A stretch of 64,000 nt of DNA from Terriglobia bacterium (GCA_021325175.1 JAJPHS010000056.1:1-64000), one strand, 5' to 3'; shown: positions 35,773-44,881, counted from the first letter of the stretch. Program-made: numbers and translations. The notes: a model not told the origin generated them from the letters alone.

Positions 35773-36380
35773 TCGGCGTGAATCCCGTCCAGCGCCTGCG
35801 CGATCACGGTATCGATGACGCGATCCGGATCGATCCAGGGGAAGCGCGGTTTGGCGATGAGCAGGGAGGTGATTCCGTGAATCGTCGCCCATAATGCCCG
35901 CGCGCTGGCCTCAAGATCGCTTACCTGGATGCGTCCCTGACGTTGGCACTCCCGGAGCACGCCGCGCAGATGATCAAACGCCTTTTCGCCGGCGGCGTGG
36001 GCCCGCGGGCAGCGCTCGGGATCGTCGAACGGCTGCGGCATCATGAACGAGACCTGATAAGAGTTCGAATGCTTGCGTCCGAACTCGATGTAGGCGCGAA
36101 GTCCGGCGCGCAGCCGTTCCACCGGATCAGCAATCGTCTGATCCAATTCGGTTTGCCTGCGGATCAGGCGCGCCAGCGTTTCTTCGCACAGGCAGTCGAG
36201 CAGATCGGCTTTGTCCTGGAAATAAAGATAAATCGTGGTGGGCGAGTATTCGATCTTTTCCGCGATTTTGCGCATGGAAACGTTCTCGAAGCCCTCGCGC
36301 ACGAACAGGTCGCGAGCCGCCTCGAGAATTTCCTCGCGAAGTTCTCTTTTCTCGCGGAGCCGACGTTCTTGAACACCCAT
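35757..36380 (-). CDS. TetR family transcriptional regulator (WHG-type C-terminal domain)
   Basis: This 207-residue repressor has a TetR HTH at about residues 18-62 (REEILEAARDLFVREG ... MRKIAEKIEYSPTTIYLYF). The ligand-binding domain contains ALWATIHGITSLL, typical of the TetR_C WHG subfamily. A good promoter lies directly upstream (36394-36422). The SDR gene (36466-37548) lies upstream on the same strand and is a likely target or cotranscribed partner. The ligand is unknown. The 3' end overlaps the ChbG-like gene by 16 nt in convergent orientation. Confidence 0.9.
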   Translation of the reverse strand: MGVQERRLREKRELREEILEAARDLFVREGFENVSMRKIAEKIEYSPTTIYLYFQDKADLLDCLCEETLARLIRRQTELDQTIADPVERLRAGLRAYIEFGRKHSNSYQVSFMMPQPFDDPERCPRAHAAGEKAFDHLRGVLRECQRQGRIQVSDLEASARALWATIHGITSLLIAKPRFPWIDPDRVIDTVIAQALDGIHADQSSR

Positions 36381-36393
36381 GGATTACGCGTCA

Positions 36394-36422
36394 ACTCTAG
36401 CGTAGCCTACTCGGCTTGTAAA
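36394..36422 (-). promoter_or_regulatory. Promoter of the tetR-family gene
   Basis: On the minus strand TTTACA (36422-36417), a 17-nt spacer and TAGAGT (36399-36394). The -10 ends 13 nt before the ATG, giving a leader of only about 7 nt. Confidence 0.6.
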
Positions 36423-36465
36423 GGGGGGCGAATGTCCGAGGGCGGATTGCTCCCACAAGGCGTAC

Positions 36466-37548
36466 TCACCCTTGATTCAATTCCGTCGCCGCCGACCTGC
36501 CTAGCGTCGTGAACAACCGGAAAATACCCTTGAAGCTCTCGTTCAGCACCTTACCCGCAATCAGCGTCTTGGTTCCCTCCGGATGCGGCAGCACGTATTC
36601 ATTCACTCCCGCCATCAGGTGCCGCGTCACCTCGGGAAACATGGCCTCCATCCGCACCAGCAGTTTCGCCGGCCAGGTGATCGTCAGCGTCATCCGGCCC
36701 GCTTCCACCGCGCGCCGGATTTTTCGAGCGGCGTAATGGGCCGGCGCCGAGAATCCCGGAAGATTCGCCGCCAGGCCGAACCAGGTGAACTCGTGCGCCG
36801 CGTCGCCCTTGAATTGCGCTTTCAAATACGACCCGGTCCGCATCAATCCCGGAACCACGGTCAAGACGCGAATCCGCTCGCGGTCCAGCTCCGCGGCCAG
36901 CCCGTCGGAAAATGCGACGAAGGCGAACTTCGCGCAGCAATAAGGGATCAGCCGCGGCACCGCGACGCGGCCGCCAACCGACGTCACGTTGACGATGTGG
37001 CCGCCGCGCTGCCTTCTCATGTGCGGCAGGACTTCCAGGGTGAGATCCACCGGACCCCAAAACATCGTGGCCATGGCCGATTCGAAATCGGCGCGCTCCA
37101 GGCTTTCCACCGGCGCCACGCGCATCTCGCCGGCATTGTTCACCAGAATGTCGATCCGCCCGAAGCGCTCCATCACGTCCCGGATCATGCCCGCGATATC
37201 CGCGCGCTGCGTCACATCGCAGACGAATGTCGCCACCTCGCGGCCCACGCGGTGTAGCCGCCGTTCCGCTTCGTCCAGCTCGTGCCGGTCCCGGGCGCAG
37301 ATCGCAATCCGGCACCCGGCCTTGCCGAACTCGCGCGCCATCGCCAGCCCCAGCCCGCGCGATCCGCCGGTAATCAGCACGACCTTCCCGCGTAAATCCA
37401 CCGCGCGCCGCACCAGCAGCCCGGTCAATTTGCGAACCGCGTACAAGCCCGCGATCGCCGCCGCCGTCCCGCCCGCCGCCGAAATCACAGCCGCGGGAAT
37501 CACGATTCGTCTCCAGCGCATGTACATCAGATTCGCCTTCCGTCGCAT
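36466..37548 (-). CDS. Membrane-anchored short-chain dehydrogenase/reductase
   Basis: This 360-residue protein has an N-terminal hydrophobic segment (about 15-36) and then a classical SDR domain. NAD(P)-binding TGGSRGLG is at 60-67, NNAG at 137-140, Ser190 in NVTSVGG, and catalytic Tyr203 with Lys207 in YCCAK. A C-terminal extension of about 110 residues carries hydrophobic and basic patches. It probably reduces a lipid-like carbonyl at the membrane. The start is uncertain: ATG at 37548, or the ATG at 37527, which has GGAAGG 8 nt before it. It is divergent from the HNH gene and upstream of tetR. Confidence 0.87.
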   Translation of the reverse strand: MRRKANLMYMRWRRIVIPAAVISAAGGTAAAIAGLYAVRKLTGLLVRRAVDLRGKVVLITGGSRGLGLAMAREFGKAGCRIAICARDRHELDEAERRLHRVGREVATFVCDVTQRADIAGMIRDVMERFGRIDILVNNAGEMRVAPVESLERADFESAMATMFWGPVDLTLEVLPHMRRQRGGHIVNVTSVGGRVAVPRLIPYCCAKFAFVAFSDGLAAELDRERIRVLTVVPGLMRTGSYLKAQFKGDAAHEFTWFGLAANLPGFSAPAHYAARKIRRAVEAGRMTLTITWPAKLLVRMEAMFPEVTRHLMAGVNEYVLPHPEGTKTLIAGKVLNESFKGIFRLFTTLGRSAATELNQG

Positions 37549-37603
37549 TCGTTTCGAAAAACGTTACACATCCCGGGTTTAAAATGTTTGGAAGAAATCA
37601 CTT

Positions 37604-38101
37604 GTGTCCACCTCCCGCACGATGCCCGGCGGTTTCGCCGATCGCTCCTCGCTGGCCCGCGGTCCGAATGGCCGGCCGCTCTGCCGCTGGTGCAATCTTG
37701 AAATTCCGGCGGGCCGCTACACGTTTTGTTCCGATTTTTGCGTCCACGAATGGCGCCTGCGCACCGATCCCGGTTATTTACGGGAGCAGGTTTTCCTGCG
37801 CGACCACGGCATCTGCGCCTTGTGCCGGATCGACACCGGCGCCGCATTCATCGAGCTCAAGCGCGCCCGCGGCGTCCATCGTTTGAGACTGCTCCAATAT
37901 TGGGGGCTGAAACGTTGCTCCCGCAAGTCGCTTTGGGATGCCGATCACATCGTCCCCGTCGTCGAGGGTGGCGGGGAGTGCGATCTCGAAAACATCCGCA
38001 CCCTCTGCCTGCTCTGCCATCGCCGCCAAACTCAGCAGTTGCGCCACCGCCTCGCCTTACAGAACGGCGCGATTGTTCGCCCCGAAACTTCTGGCGATTA
38101 A
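37604..38101 (+). CDS. HNH endonuclease family protein with zinc-binding cysteines
   Basis: This is a protein of about 165 residues. Cys pairs are visible as LCRWC and FCSDFC (N-terminal knuckle), CALC in the middle and CLLC near the C-terminus. The HNH motif is spread over WDADHIVPV, ECDLENIRTL and CHRRQ, giving the His-Asn-His set. Such proteins are metal-dependent DNA nickases or nucleases. A possible start is GTG at 37604 (GGAAG upstream) or ATG at 37622. No methylase or restriction partner is adjacent, so a role in repair or recombination rather than restriction is more likely. It is divergent from the SDR gene. Confidence 0.85.
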   Translation: MSTSRTMPGGFADRSSLARGPNGRPLCRWCNLEIPAGRYTFCSDFCVHEWRLRTDPGYLREQVFLRDHGICALCRIDTGAAFIELKRARGVHRLRLLQYWGLKRCSRKSLWDADHIVPVVEGGGECDLENIRTLCLLCHRRQTQQLRHRLALQNGAIVRPETSGD

Positions 38102-38105
38102 ATCT

Positions 38106-38897
38106 CTACGGCCGCGGCCGGGGCGTTGCGTCGCCCGGGATCAACCCCAGCGACCATTTCACCGCCTCGCGATACATCGCCTGCACATCGGGCCGCGTCC
38201 AGGATTCCGCCGTATGCCCGAATGTCGAATAAAACACGCGTCCCTTGCCGTACATCTTTGCCCACGCCACCGGGAAATCTTTATCGGTTCGCTTCACCAG
38301 CGGATTCTTCAGATCGATTTTCGTCTCATCCAACCGCGCTAAAACGCGCGTTTTTTCACGCGAAAAGTCCTTAGTTGGCTCATAAATCTCATCTTCAATC
38401 ACGAACTCGCGCGGAAACGCCTTCATCGCCGGAAAATTCGGATCCTCCACGATCACCGGAGCTTGAAACACTCCCCAGGGGTGATTTTCAAACCACGCGC
38501 CCGTCATCTCGCCGAACTGCGGCCACTTGTAAAACGTATCGATGGCCGAATGCAATCCCACGAAGCCTTTGCCGTCATCGTGAATGAAGCTCATCAGCGC
38601 GGCTTTCTGCTCGTCGTCGATGGCAAGCTCTCCCGTCGTATAAAACACAACCGCGTCGAAGAAATCAAGATTCTTCGCGTTCAGCGGCAGCTTCTTTTTC
38701 GTAATCAGTTGAGTATCGGTCCGGATGAACGTGTCCCATAAGCCGGTTTCCTTGCCGAGCTTCCAGATGGTCGCCAGCCCGTCGGTGGTTTCGTCATGCT
38801 GATATCCGGCCGCCGCGCCGATCGCCAGAACTTTTTTTCGCGGCTGTGCATCAAGCGCCAGCGCGAGGAGCAGCAAAAATGCGGCAGCGCGCGTCAT
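38106..38897 (-). CDS. Secreted ThuA domain protein
   Basis: This 263-residue protein starts MTRAAAFLLLLALALDAQP, a signal peptide. The start codon overlaps the stop of the upstream TolB-like gene (ATGA); the open frame continues upstream but without family similarity. The ThuA (glutamine-amidotransferase-like) fold is indicated by FDAVVFYTTGEL, GKGFVGLHSAIDTF, WFENHPWG and VFYSTFGHTAESW. ThuA domains occur in proteins linked to sugar (trehalose, glucoside) use. The enzyme activity is unproven. It is expected in the periplasm or secreted. Confidence 0.88.
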   Translation of the reverse strand: MTRAAAFLLLLALALDAQPRKKVLAIGAAAGYQHDETTDGLATIWKLGKETGLWDTFIRTDTQLITKKKLPLNAKNLDFFDAVVFYTTGELAIDDEQKAALMSFIHDDGKGFVGLHSAIDTFYKWPQFGEMTGAWFENHPWGVFQAPVIVEDPNFPAMKAFPREFVIEDEIYEPTKDFSREKTRVLARLDETKIDLKNPLVKRTDKDFPVAWAKMYGKGRVFYSTFGHTAESWTRPDVQAMYREAVKWSLGLIPGDATPRPRP

Positions 38898-39895
38898 TTC
38901 CAATCCGCCGTAAAAATGTTGAATTCGTAATGGCCGGTCGCCTTGTAATCCGTGGCGAAAACCAGCTTCTTTCCGTCGGGCGAAAACTCCGGAAACGACG
39001 TGAATCCGCCGAAGTCCGTGACTTGCCGCAAGCCGGAGCCATCCAGATTGATGAGATATAACTCGAACTGCCGGCTGTCGCATTTTTGCTTATTGGAAGA
39101 AAACAGAATCTTCTTTCCATCCGGAGTAAAGGTCGGGGCGAAGCTCGCGCACCCGAAATTTGTAATCTGCTTCTGATTCTTTCCGTCTGCGTCGGCAATA
39201 AATAACTCCATCTTCATCGGAGTTGTCAGATTGTCTTTCAGTAAGTCGCGATAGCTTGCCAGCTTCTCGGCAGTGTCGGGATGATTGGCGCGCCAGACCA
39301 ATTTTGCGCCATCGCGCGAAAACACCGCGCCGCCATCGTAGCCTTCAGTCGCGGTAATTCGCTTCTTGCCGCTGCCGTCTTCATTCATCACCCACAAATC
39401 CAGATCTTTTGAAGCGAGCGAGGTGTAAACAATCTTCTTCGTCTTCCAGTTCACCGTGCCTTCGGCGTCATACCCCGGAGCACCGGTGAGCTTCTTAATG
39501 ATTTTTCCATCGTCGGTGGCGAGATAAATCTCGAATTCGGGATAGACGGCCCAAACATAGCCGCGGCTGCGATCGGCCGGCGGCGGGCAGGCGTCGCCGG
39601 ATTCATGCGTCGAGGCGTAAATAATATGTTTGTTGTCGCCCAGAAAATATCCGCACGTCGTCACGCCTTTGCCGGTCGAAACCATGTGGACGTTGGAGCC
39701 GTCCGCGTTCATGATGTACTGCTGGTCGCAGGACCGGCCGTCGCGCGTCGATTGAAAAATGAGCCGCTTGCCGTCCGGCGACCAGTAGGCTTCCGCGTTC
39801 TGCCCGCCGAAGGTAAGTTGCTTCAAATTTTCCAGCCGCTGCGCGTTCGCCGGCGCCCAAACCAGAAGCGGCAATAACATAAGAAACTTCGTCAT
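38894..39895 (-). CDS. Secreted TolB-like beta-propeller (PD40 repeats)
   Basis: This 333-residue protein has a signal peptide (MTKFLMLLPLLVWAPANAQ). Repeated blades carry the WD40-like PD40 motif: YWSPDGKRLIFQSTRDG, FSRDGAKLVW, FTPDGKKILFSSN and FSPDGKKLVFATD. It is a periplasmic propeller of the TolB type without the TolB N-terminal domain. It is probably a ligand- or protein-binding module. ThuA is translated from the same message. A TAGAAT hexamer lies 8 nt before the ATG. It is divergent from the Hsp70-like gene with only 32 nt between starts. Confidence 0.85.
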   Translation of the reverse strand: MTKFLMLLPLLVWAPANAQRLENLKQLTFGGQNAEAYWSPDGKRLIFQSTRDGRSCDQQYIMNADGSNVHMVSTGKGVTTCGYFLGDNKHIIYASTHESGDACPPPADRSRGYVWAVYPEFEIYLATDDGKIIKKLTGAPGYDAEGTVNWKTKKIVYTSLASKDLDLWVMNEDGSGKKRITATEGYDGGAVFSRDGAKLVWRANHPDTAEKLASYRDLLKDNLTTPMKMELFIADADGKNQKQITNFGCASFAPTFTPDGKKILFSSNKQKCDSRQFELYLINLDGSGLRQVTDFGGFTSFPEFSPDGKKLVFATDYKATGHYEFNIFTADWK

Positions 39896-39903
39896 TGCAA
39901 ACT

Positions 39904-39909
39904 ATTCTA
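39904..39909 (-). promoter_or_regulatory. TAGAAT -10-like element, 8 nt before TolB-like gene
   Basis: On the minus strand TAGAAT ends 8 nt before the ATG at 39895, with no Shine-Dalgarno. The 32-nt divergent spacer leaves no room for a conventional leader. Confidence 0.5.
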
Positions 39910-39927
39910 GTGTGTTAAGACAAAGAG

Positions 39928-41448
39928 ATGAAGCTGGGGATCGATTTCGGCACGACTCGCATTGTCGTCGCGTCCGCGGATCGGGGGAATTATCCGCTGG
40001 TCTCTTTCGAGACCGCGGAGGGCACCTTCGACTGGTTTCCCGCACTGATCGCCCTGCGCGGCGACCAGAGGAGATATGGATGGGACGCCTGGCACCTGCA
40101 AAGCGAGCCTGAATGGACCATCCTTCGTTCGATTAAGCGTTACCTCGAGGACGCCGGCCCGCAAACGCGCATTGAGCCGGGCGGCTTGCTCGCCGATTTG
40201 TTAAATGGCATGGTGACGGCGCTGCGCGAGGCGATTCGCGCGCGGGCGGGCGAGCATGAGCCGCTCGAAATCATGCTTGGCGTACCCGCCAACGCCAACA
40301 GCAATCAACGTTTTTTGACCGTCGATGCTTTTCGCCGCGCCGGATTTTCCGTTCTCGGCCTGCTCAATGAGCCGTCAGCCGCCGCCATCGAGTTCGCACA
40401 TCGCCAAAAGGCTTCCGGCCGCCTTCTGGTGTACGATCTGGGCGGCGGCACGTTCGATGTTTCGCTGGTCGAGCTCGGCGCCGGCACGCACACCGTCATC
40501 GCCTGGGACGGCATTTCGAACTTGGGCGGCGACGACTTCGATCATCTGCTGGCAGCGATGGCCCTGGGAGAAGAACGGCTCGATTCGCTTGTGCCAGCCG
40601 AGCTGTTTCGCTTTCTCGACGAGTGCCGCAGGCAAAAAGAAGCGCTGCATCCGAATTCGCGAAAAATTGTTCTGGATCTGGACGTGATTCGCGACGGCAT
40701 GGGCCAGGTCACCGTGCCGGTCGCCGATTATTACGATCGCTGCCGTCCTCTGCTTGAGGAATCGCTCGCTGCGACCGCCCGTCTGGTGGAAGGTCAGGAA
40801 ATTCAGGCGCTCTATGTCACCGGCGGAGGCAGCGAATTGCCGCTGGTTTCGCGTATGCTGCGCGAAGAGTTCGGGCGCAAGGTGAAGCGCAGCGAGTACA
40901 CCAGATCCGCGACCGCGATCGGTCTCGCGATTCAGGCCGACGCAACTTCCGGCTACGCTCTCCGCGAAGTTTTCACGCGAAACTTTGGCGTGTGGCGCGA
41001 AAGCGATTCCGGAAACCGCATGATCTTCGATCCGATTTTTCCGCGCGGCACGCGCCTGCCCGCCGCCGGCGACCCGCCGATAGTGGTTCGCCGATCCTAT
41101 CAGCCGGTTCACAACGTCGGCGATTTTCGCTATCTCGAAGCGAGCCAGGTCGCCGGCGACGGCCAGCCTTCGGGCGATATCACCGTGTGGGATGAAATTC
41201 TGTTTCCTTTCGACCCGCTGCTGGCCGACGCGAGAGAGCTCGAAAAATTGCCGGTGGACCATTCCGATCGCGCCTTGCTCCAGCAAATCGAGGAGCAGTA
41301 TGCCTGCGACGCCGCGGGCGCCGTCACCGTGACGATCCGCAACCTGACCTCGCATTACGGCCGCGAATTCAAGCTCGGCCGGTGGAGCGGAAAGACCGCC
41401 GTGGTCACTCCCTCGGCGCGCAGGCGATCGAGAAAAGCGGGCACATGA
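39928..41448 (+). CDS. Short Hsp70-family protein
   Basis: This 506-residue Hsp70 homologue is about 130 residues shorter than DnaK. Nucleotide-binding motifs are clear: GIDFGTTRIVVA (4-15), NEPSAAAIEF, YDLGGGTFDVSL (169-180) and VTGGGSELPLV (adenosine motif). The DnaK linker with its DVTPLSLG-type leucines is absent. The region after residue 360 is a reduced beta domain without the helical lid, ending in a basic tail. It resembles HscC/YegD-like relatives rather than the DnaK at 21537. It may act without DnaJ/GrpE. The next gene overlaps it by 4 nt. Confidence 0.88.
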   Translation: MKLGIDFGTTRIVVASADRGNYPLVSFETAEGTFDWFPALIALRGDQRRYGWDAWHLQSEPEWTILRSIKRYLEDAGPQTRIEPGGLLADLLNGMVTALREAIRARAGEHEPLEIMLGVPANANSNQRFLTVDAFRRAGFSVLGLLNEPSAAAIEFAHRQKASGRLLVYDLGGGTFDVSLVELGAGTHTVIAWDGISNLGGDDFDHLLAAMALGEERLDSLVPAELFRFLDECRRQKEALHPNSRKIVLDLDVIRDGMGQVTVPVADYYDRCRPLLEESLAATARLVEGQEIQALYVTGGGSELPLVSRMLREEFGRKVKRSEYTRSATAIGLAIQADATSGYALREVFTRNFGVWRESDSGNRMIFDPIFPRGTRLPAAGDPPIVVRRSYQPVHNVGDFRYLEASQVAGDGQPSGDITVWDEILFPFDPLLADARELEKLPVDHSDRALLQQIEEQYACDAAGAVTVTIRNLTSHYGREFKLGRWSGKTAVVTPSARRRSRKAGT

Positions 41449-42188
41449 AGCTCTACGATCTGGGGCAGCCGCTCTACGCCGGCGTCCCGCACTTCCCCGG
41501 ACATCCGCCGTTCGCGATGACGCTCAATAAACTGCACGGCGAGTTTGTTCTCAACAATGGCGCAAGCTCGGCGTCGGAAACGCTGGCGCTCGGCGGCCAT
41601 GTCGGTACCCACATCGATGCGCTATCCCATTTTTCCTGCGACGGCAAGATGCACGCCGGCGTCGTTCCGCGGCAGTCCTATACGGGCGGCGTCGAGGACT
41701 ATGCGGTGGACACGATCGACCCGATCTGGCGGCGCGGCGTGCTCTTCGATGTGGCGCGGCTTGCCGGCGTGGACGCCCTCGATCCCGATTTCGCGGTTAC
41801 GCCGGAGCATTTGCGCGATTGCGGCGTCGAGCCGCGCGCCGGAGACATCGCGCTGATCCGCACTGGGTGGGGCGCATTCTGGCGCGATGCCCGGCGATTC
41901 GTCACCGGAGGGTCCGGCGCCCAGGCGCGCGGCCCCGGTCCGAGGATTGAAGCCGCGCGATGGTTAAGCGAGCGTGGAGTTTTCGCCGCCGGCTCCGATA
42001 CCATTGCCTTTGAAAAAGTCCCCTCGAACATGGAGGTTCATGTTCACCTGCTGGTCGAATGCGGGATTCACATCATCGAGTGCCTGAATCTCGAAAACCT
42101 GCCGGTTCAGGAATTTACCTTTGTGGCGCTGCCGCTGAAAATTCGCGGCGGCACCGGCTCGCCCATCCGCCCCGTGGCGATGGTGTAG
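41445..42188 (+). CDS. Cyclase family protein (kynurenine formamidase-like)
   Basis: This 247-residue protein has the PF04199 signature HVGTHIDALSHF (52-63), in which His/Asp residues bind a metal. PHFPGHPPF lies near the N-terminus, AGSDTIAFE downstream, and EFTFVALPLKIRGGTGSPIRP at the C-terminus. Members include KynB-type formamidases and isatin hydrolases, which hydrolyse an amide bond. No tryptophan genes are adjacent, so the substrate is open. The start ATG at 41445 overlaps the Hsp70-like stop, suggesting coupled synthesis. Confidence 0.88.
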   Translation: MKLYDLGQPLYAGVPHFPGHPPFAMTLNKLHGEFVLNNGASSASETLALGGHVGTHIDALSHFSCDGKMHAGVVPRQSYTGGVEDYAVDTIDPIWRRGVLFDVARLAGVDALDPDFAVTPEHLRDCGVEPRAGDIALIRTGWGAFWRDARRFVTGGSGAQARGPGPRIEAARWLSERGVFAAGSDTIAFEKVPSNMEVHVHLLVECGIHIIECLNLENLPVQEFTFVALPLKIRGGTGSPIRPVAMV

Positions 42189-42260
42189 TTTTCGGCGCGA
42201 TTCATCCCGCGCGGTTTAAAATCCGCCCTCCGCTCGGGCATTCCGGACGCAAGCGCCGGC

Positions 42261-42283
42261 AATTTATGCCCGGGGTATAAATT
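42261..42283. promoter_or_regulatory. 23-bp near-perfect palindrome between convergent genes
   Basis: AATTTAT-G-CCC-G-GGG-T-ATAAATT is symmetrical except for one position. It lies 8 nt from the stop of the convergent GGDEF/EAL gene. The AT arms around a GC core could make a bidirectional terminator, or a protein-binding dyad. Confidence 0.4.
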
Positions 42284-42290
42284 CATACAA

Positions 42291-43934
42291 TTAGCGCCGA
42301 AATGCCGCGCGGAGCTGTTCTTCGGCCCGCGCCGCATCCACCGGACGCGAAAAATAATACCCCTGTCCCGCATCGCACCCGAGCTTTGCCAGCACTTCGG
42401 CTTGTTCCTGCGTCTCGATCCCTTCCGCCACCACCGTCATATCCAGCGCATGCGCCAGCCGGATAATCGAATCCACGATGGCGTGGCTTTCCGGCTCCAG
42501 GCTGACCCGCGCCACAAACGACTGATCGATCTTCAGCGAGTTGAAATGCAGCGCTTCCAAATAGCTGAACGATGAATAACCGGTGCCGAAATCATCCAGC
42601 TTCAACCCGACGCCCAGCGCCTGAATTTCAGCGAGCGCGTCGCGCGACGATTCCAGATCGAGCATCAGCGCGCTTTCGGTCAGCTCCAGCCGCAGCGTTT
42701 CCGGCGGGATGCCGGTTTCTTTCAGGCTGGCATAAACGCGCTCGGCCAATCCTGAATCGGCGAGCTGTTTCACCGAAAGATTCACGCTCATCGTGAGCGG
42801 CGGCGTCGATGGAAACAGCGCCTGCCATTTCTTCAACTGCCGGCAGGCCTCGCTCAGGATCCATTCGCCGATGGGGATGATCATGCCGCTCTCCTCGGCG
42901 ACGGGAATAAAGGAGCCCGGCAGGATCAGCCCTCGCTCGGGATGTTGCCACCGTGCCAGCGCCTCGAATCCCACGATCCGGCGCGTCTGAAGATCCACTT
43001 TGGCCTGATACGCCGGAAAAAGCTCGCCGCGGTCGATCGCGTGCCGCAAATCCCGCGTCAGCGCAAGGTGGATCAGCGCGCTCTCGCGCATCTCATCCTC
43101 GAATAGCTGCCAGCGATTTTTGCCGCGCTGCTTTGCCCGGTGCATCGCCAGATCCGCGCCGCAGAGCACGTCTTCGACCCGCCGCGCGTCTTTTTCCGCC
43201 ATCGCGATCCCCAGGCTCGCGCTCAGCCGCACCTCATTCCCGTCGATCAAATAAGGCCGGCGGATCTCCTGGAGAATCGAATCGGCCAGCCGCGTCGCCG
43301 TATCGCGATCCGCCGTGTTCAGAATAATTCCGAACTTATCTCCGCCCAACCTGGCGATCGGCATTGCCGCCGGCGGCGTCACCCGTTCCAGCCGTTCCGC
43401 GATCTGGCGCAAAATCAGATCGCCGGCCGCGGGTCCGGCGCTGTGGTTCACCACCGCAAATCCATCCAAATCGACCATCAGGACCGCGAAATCGGCGTTT
43501 TCGCTTTTCAACTTCGCGATACAATCGAGCAGCCATTTCCGGCTGCCCAAACCGGTGAGCGCGTCGCGATCCTCACGGCTCGGGCGCCAGGCCGGCCGGG
43601 GCGGCGCCGCGAAACCCGTTTCCCGATGCAACGTATCCACAACGGCCTGGCTCTGATCGAGCGCCGTCACCATAACCGCCGGAAGATTCGCCGAAGCGCA
43701 GGTCGCGCGCAGCAGCTTCAGCAGATTCAACCCGTTCATTCCCGGCATGGCCGAATCGAGCAGCACCAGATCGTACTGCGCGCTGCCGATTTTTTCGATC
43801 GCCCGCGCCGCGCTCTCGGCGACATCCACCTCATAGCCCCGGTGGATAAGGCGCCGCGACAGCATTTCCCGATTTTTCGCGTCTTCATCAACGAGCAGCA
43901 ACCGCTCCGGTCCGGGCGTCACGATTCCAGCCAC
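42291..43934 (-). CDS. Receiver - degenerate GGDEF - EAL protein (likely c-di-GMP phosphodiesterase)
   Basis: This 547-residue protein has an N-terminal receiver (11-100) with phosphoacceptor Asp60 (LVLLDSAMPG); its C-terminal part with the conserved Lys seems missing. The GGDEF domain (about 122-285) reads GGDKF at 197-201, and its substrate helix is FAVVNHSAGPAAGD, so cyclase activity is unlikely. The EAL domain (about 290-545) keeps the catalytic set: EAL (324-326), Asn-Leu-Ser, ELTES, DDFG (447-450), Lys468 and Glu504. It should therefore hydrolyse c-di-GMP, perhaps under GTP or phosphorylation control. The start is GTG at 43934 behind GGAG. Confidence 0.9.
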   Translation of the reverse strand: MAGIVTPGPERLLLVDEDAKNREMLSRRLIHRGYEVDVAESAARAIEKIGSAQYDLVLLDSAMPGMNGLNLLKLLRATCASANLPAVMVTALDQSQAVVDTLHRETGFAAPPRPAWRPSREDRDALTGLGSRKWLLDCIAKLKSENADFAVLMVDLDGFAVVNHSAGPAAGDLILRQIAERLERVTPPAAMPIARLGGDKFGIILNTADRDTATRLADSILQEIRRPYLIDGNEVRLSASLGIAMAEKDARRVEDVLCGADLAMHRAKQRGKNRWQLFEDEMRESALIHLALTRDLRHAIDRGELFPAYQAKVDLQTRRIVGFEALARWQHPERGLILPGSFIPVAEESGMIIPIGEWILSEACRQLKKWQALFPSTPPLTMSVNLSVKQLADSGLAERVYASLKETGIPPETLRLELTESALMLDLESSRDALAEIQALGVGLKLDDFGTGYSSFSYLEALHFNSLKIDQSFVARVSLEPESHAIVDSIIRLAHALDMTVVAEGIETQEQAEVLAKLGCDAGQGYYFSRPVDAARAEEQLRAAFRR

Positions 43935-44134
43935 CTCGCTCCACCATTCATTTCGGCCATCGCGGCCTCGTCATGAGCGGAGGCGTCCTACAAAATTTTC
44001 CCGATTTTACTGTCAGGCCGCCAGATCTACGCCTTATAAGCGGCGGCGAGTATGCCGCCACCGGCGCCATTTGTTATGCTGAATAGTTGGGTTCCACTGT
44101 ACCCCTGAAATTCTGAAGCACGCCAGAGGTCCGT

Positions 44135-44881
44135 ATGTCCGGTCATTCAAAGTGGGCGACGATTAAGCATAAAAAAGGCGCCCTCGACGCCAAGCGCGGA
44201 AAAATTTTTACACGTCTCATTAAAGAAATCACCATCGCTGCCCGCAGCGGCGGCGATCCCAACTCCAACCCGCGCCTGCGCACCGCGATCGCCGCGGCGA
44301 AGGCGGAAAGCATGCCGGCCGACAACATCAAGCGCGCTATCATGCGCGGCACCGGTGAGCTCGAGGGCGGCCAAATCGAAGAAGTGATGTTCGAAGGCTA
44401 CGGACCGGGAGGCGCCGCCGTTCTGGTCAACGTCGCCACCGACAACCGCAACCGAACCGTCAGCGAAATCCGCCATCTGTTCTCGAAAAACGGCGGCAAC
44501 CTGGGAGAGCAGGGCAGCGTCTCCTGGATGTTCGAGCGGAAAAGCCAGATCATCATCGACCGCGAGAAAGCCACTGAAGACCAGTTGATGAACATCATTC
44601 TCGACGCCGGCGGCGAGGACCTTCGCAGCGACGGCGGCAACTGGGTGGTCATTTCACCGCCCGATGCGCATGAGCGCGTGCTCGAAGCGATTCACAAGGC
44701 CGGCATCCCGACCGAGGAGGCCGAAATCGCCATGATTCCCAAGAACCTCATTCGCCTGGAAGGCAAGAACGCCAGCGGCATGCTGAAGCTGAATGAAGTT
44801 CTGGAGGAACACGACGACGTCCAGAGTGTGTACTCCAACTACGATATCGACGAAAAAGAGCTGGAAGCGTTGGCGCAATAA
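44135..44881 (+). CDS. yebC: YebC/PmpR family protein
   Basis: This 248-residue protein is full length for the TACO1/YebC family. It starts [28 protein letters not shown] and has [21 protein letters not shown] and [13 protein letters not shown]. It is known as a transcription regulator and, more recently, as a factor aiding translation of difficult proline stretches. AGAGG lies 5 nt before the ATG. The yebC-ruvC order is widely conserved. A TATGCT hexamer at 44076-44081 could be its -10. Confidence 0.96.
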   Translation: MSGHSKWATIKHKKGALDAKRGKIFTRLIKEITIAARSGGDPNSNPRLRTAIAAAKAESMPADNIKRAIMRGTGELEGGQIEEVMFEGYGPGGAAVLVNVATDNRNRTVSEIRHLFSKNGGNLGEQGSVSWMFERKSQIIIDREKATEDQLMNIILDAGGEDLRSDGGNWVVISPPDAHERVLEAIHKAGIPTEEAEIAMIPKNLIRLEGKNASGMLKLNEVLEEHDDVQSVYSNYDIDEKELEALAQ

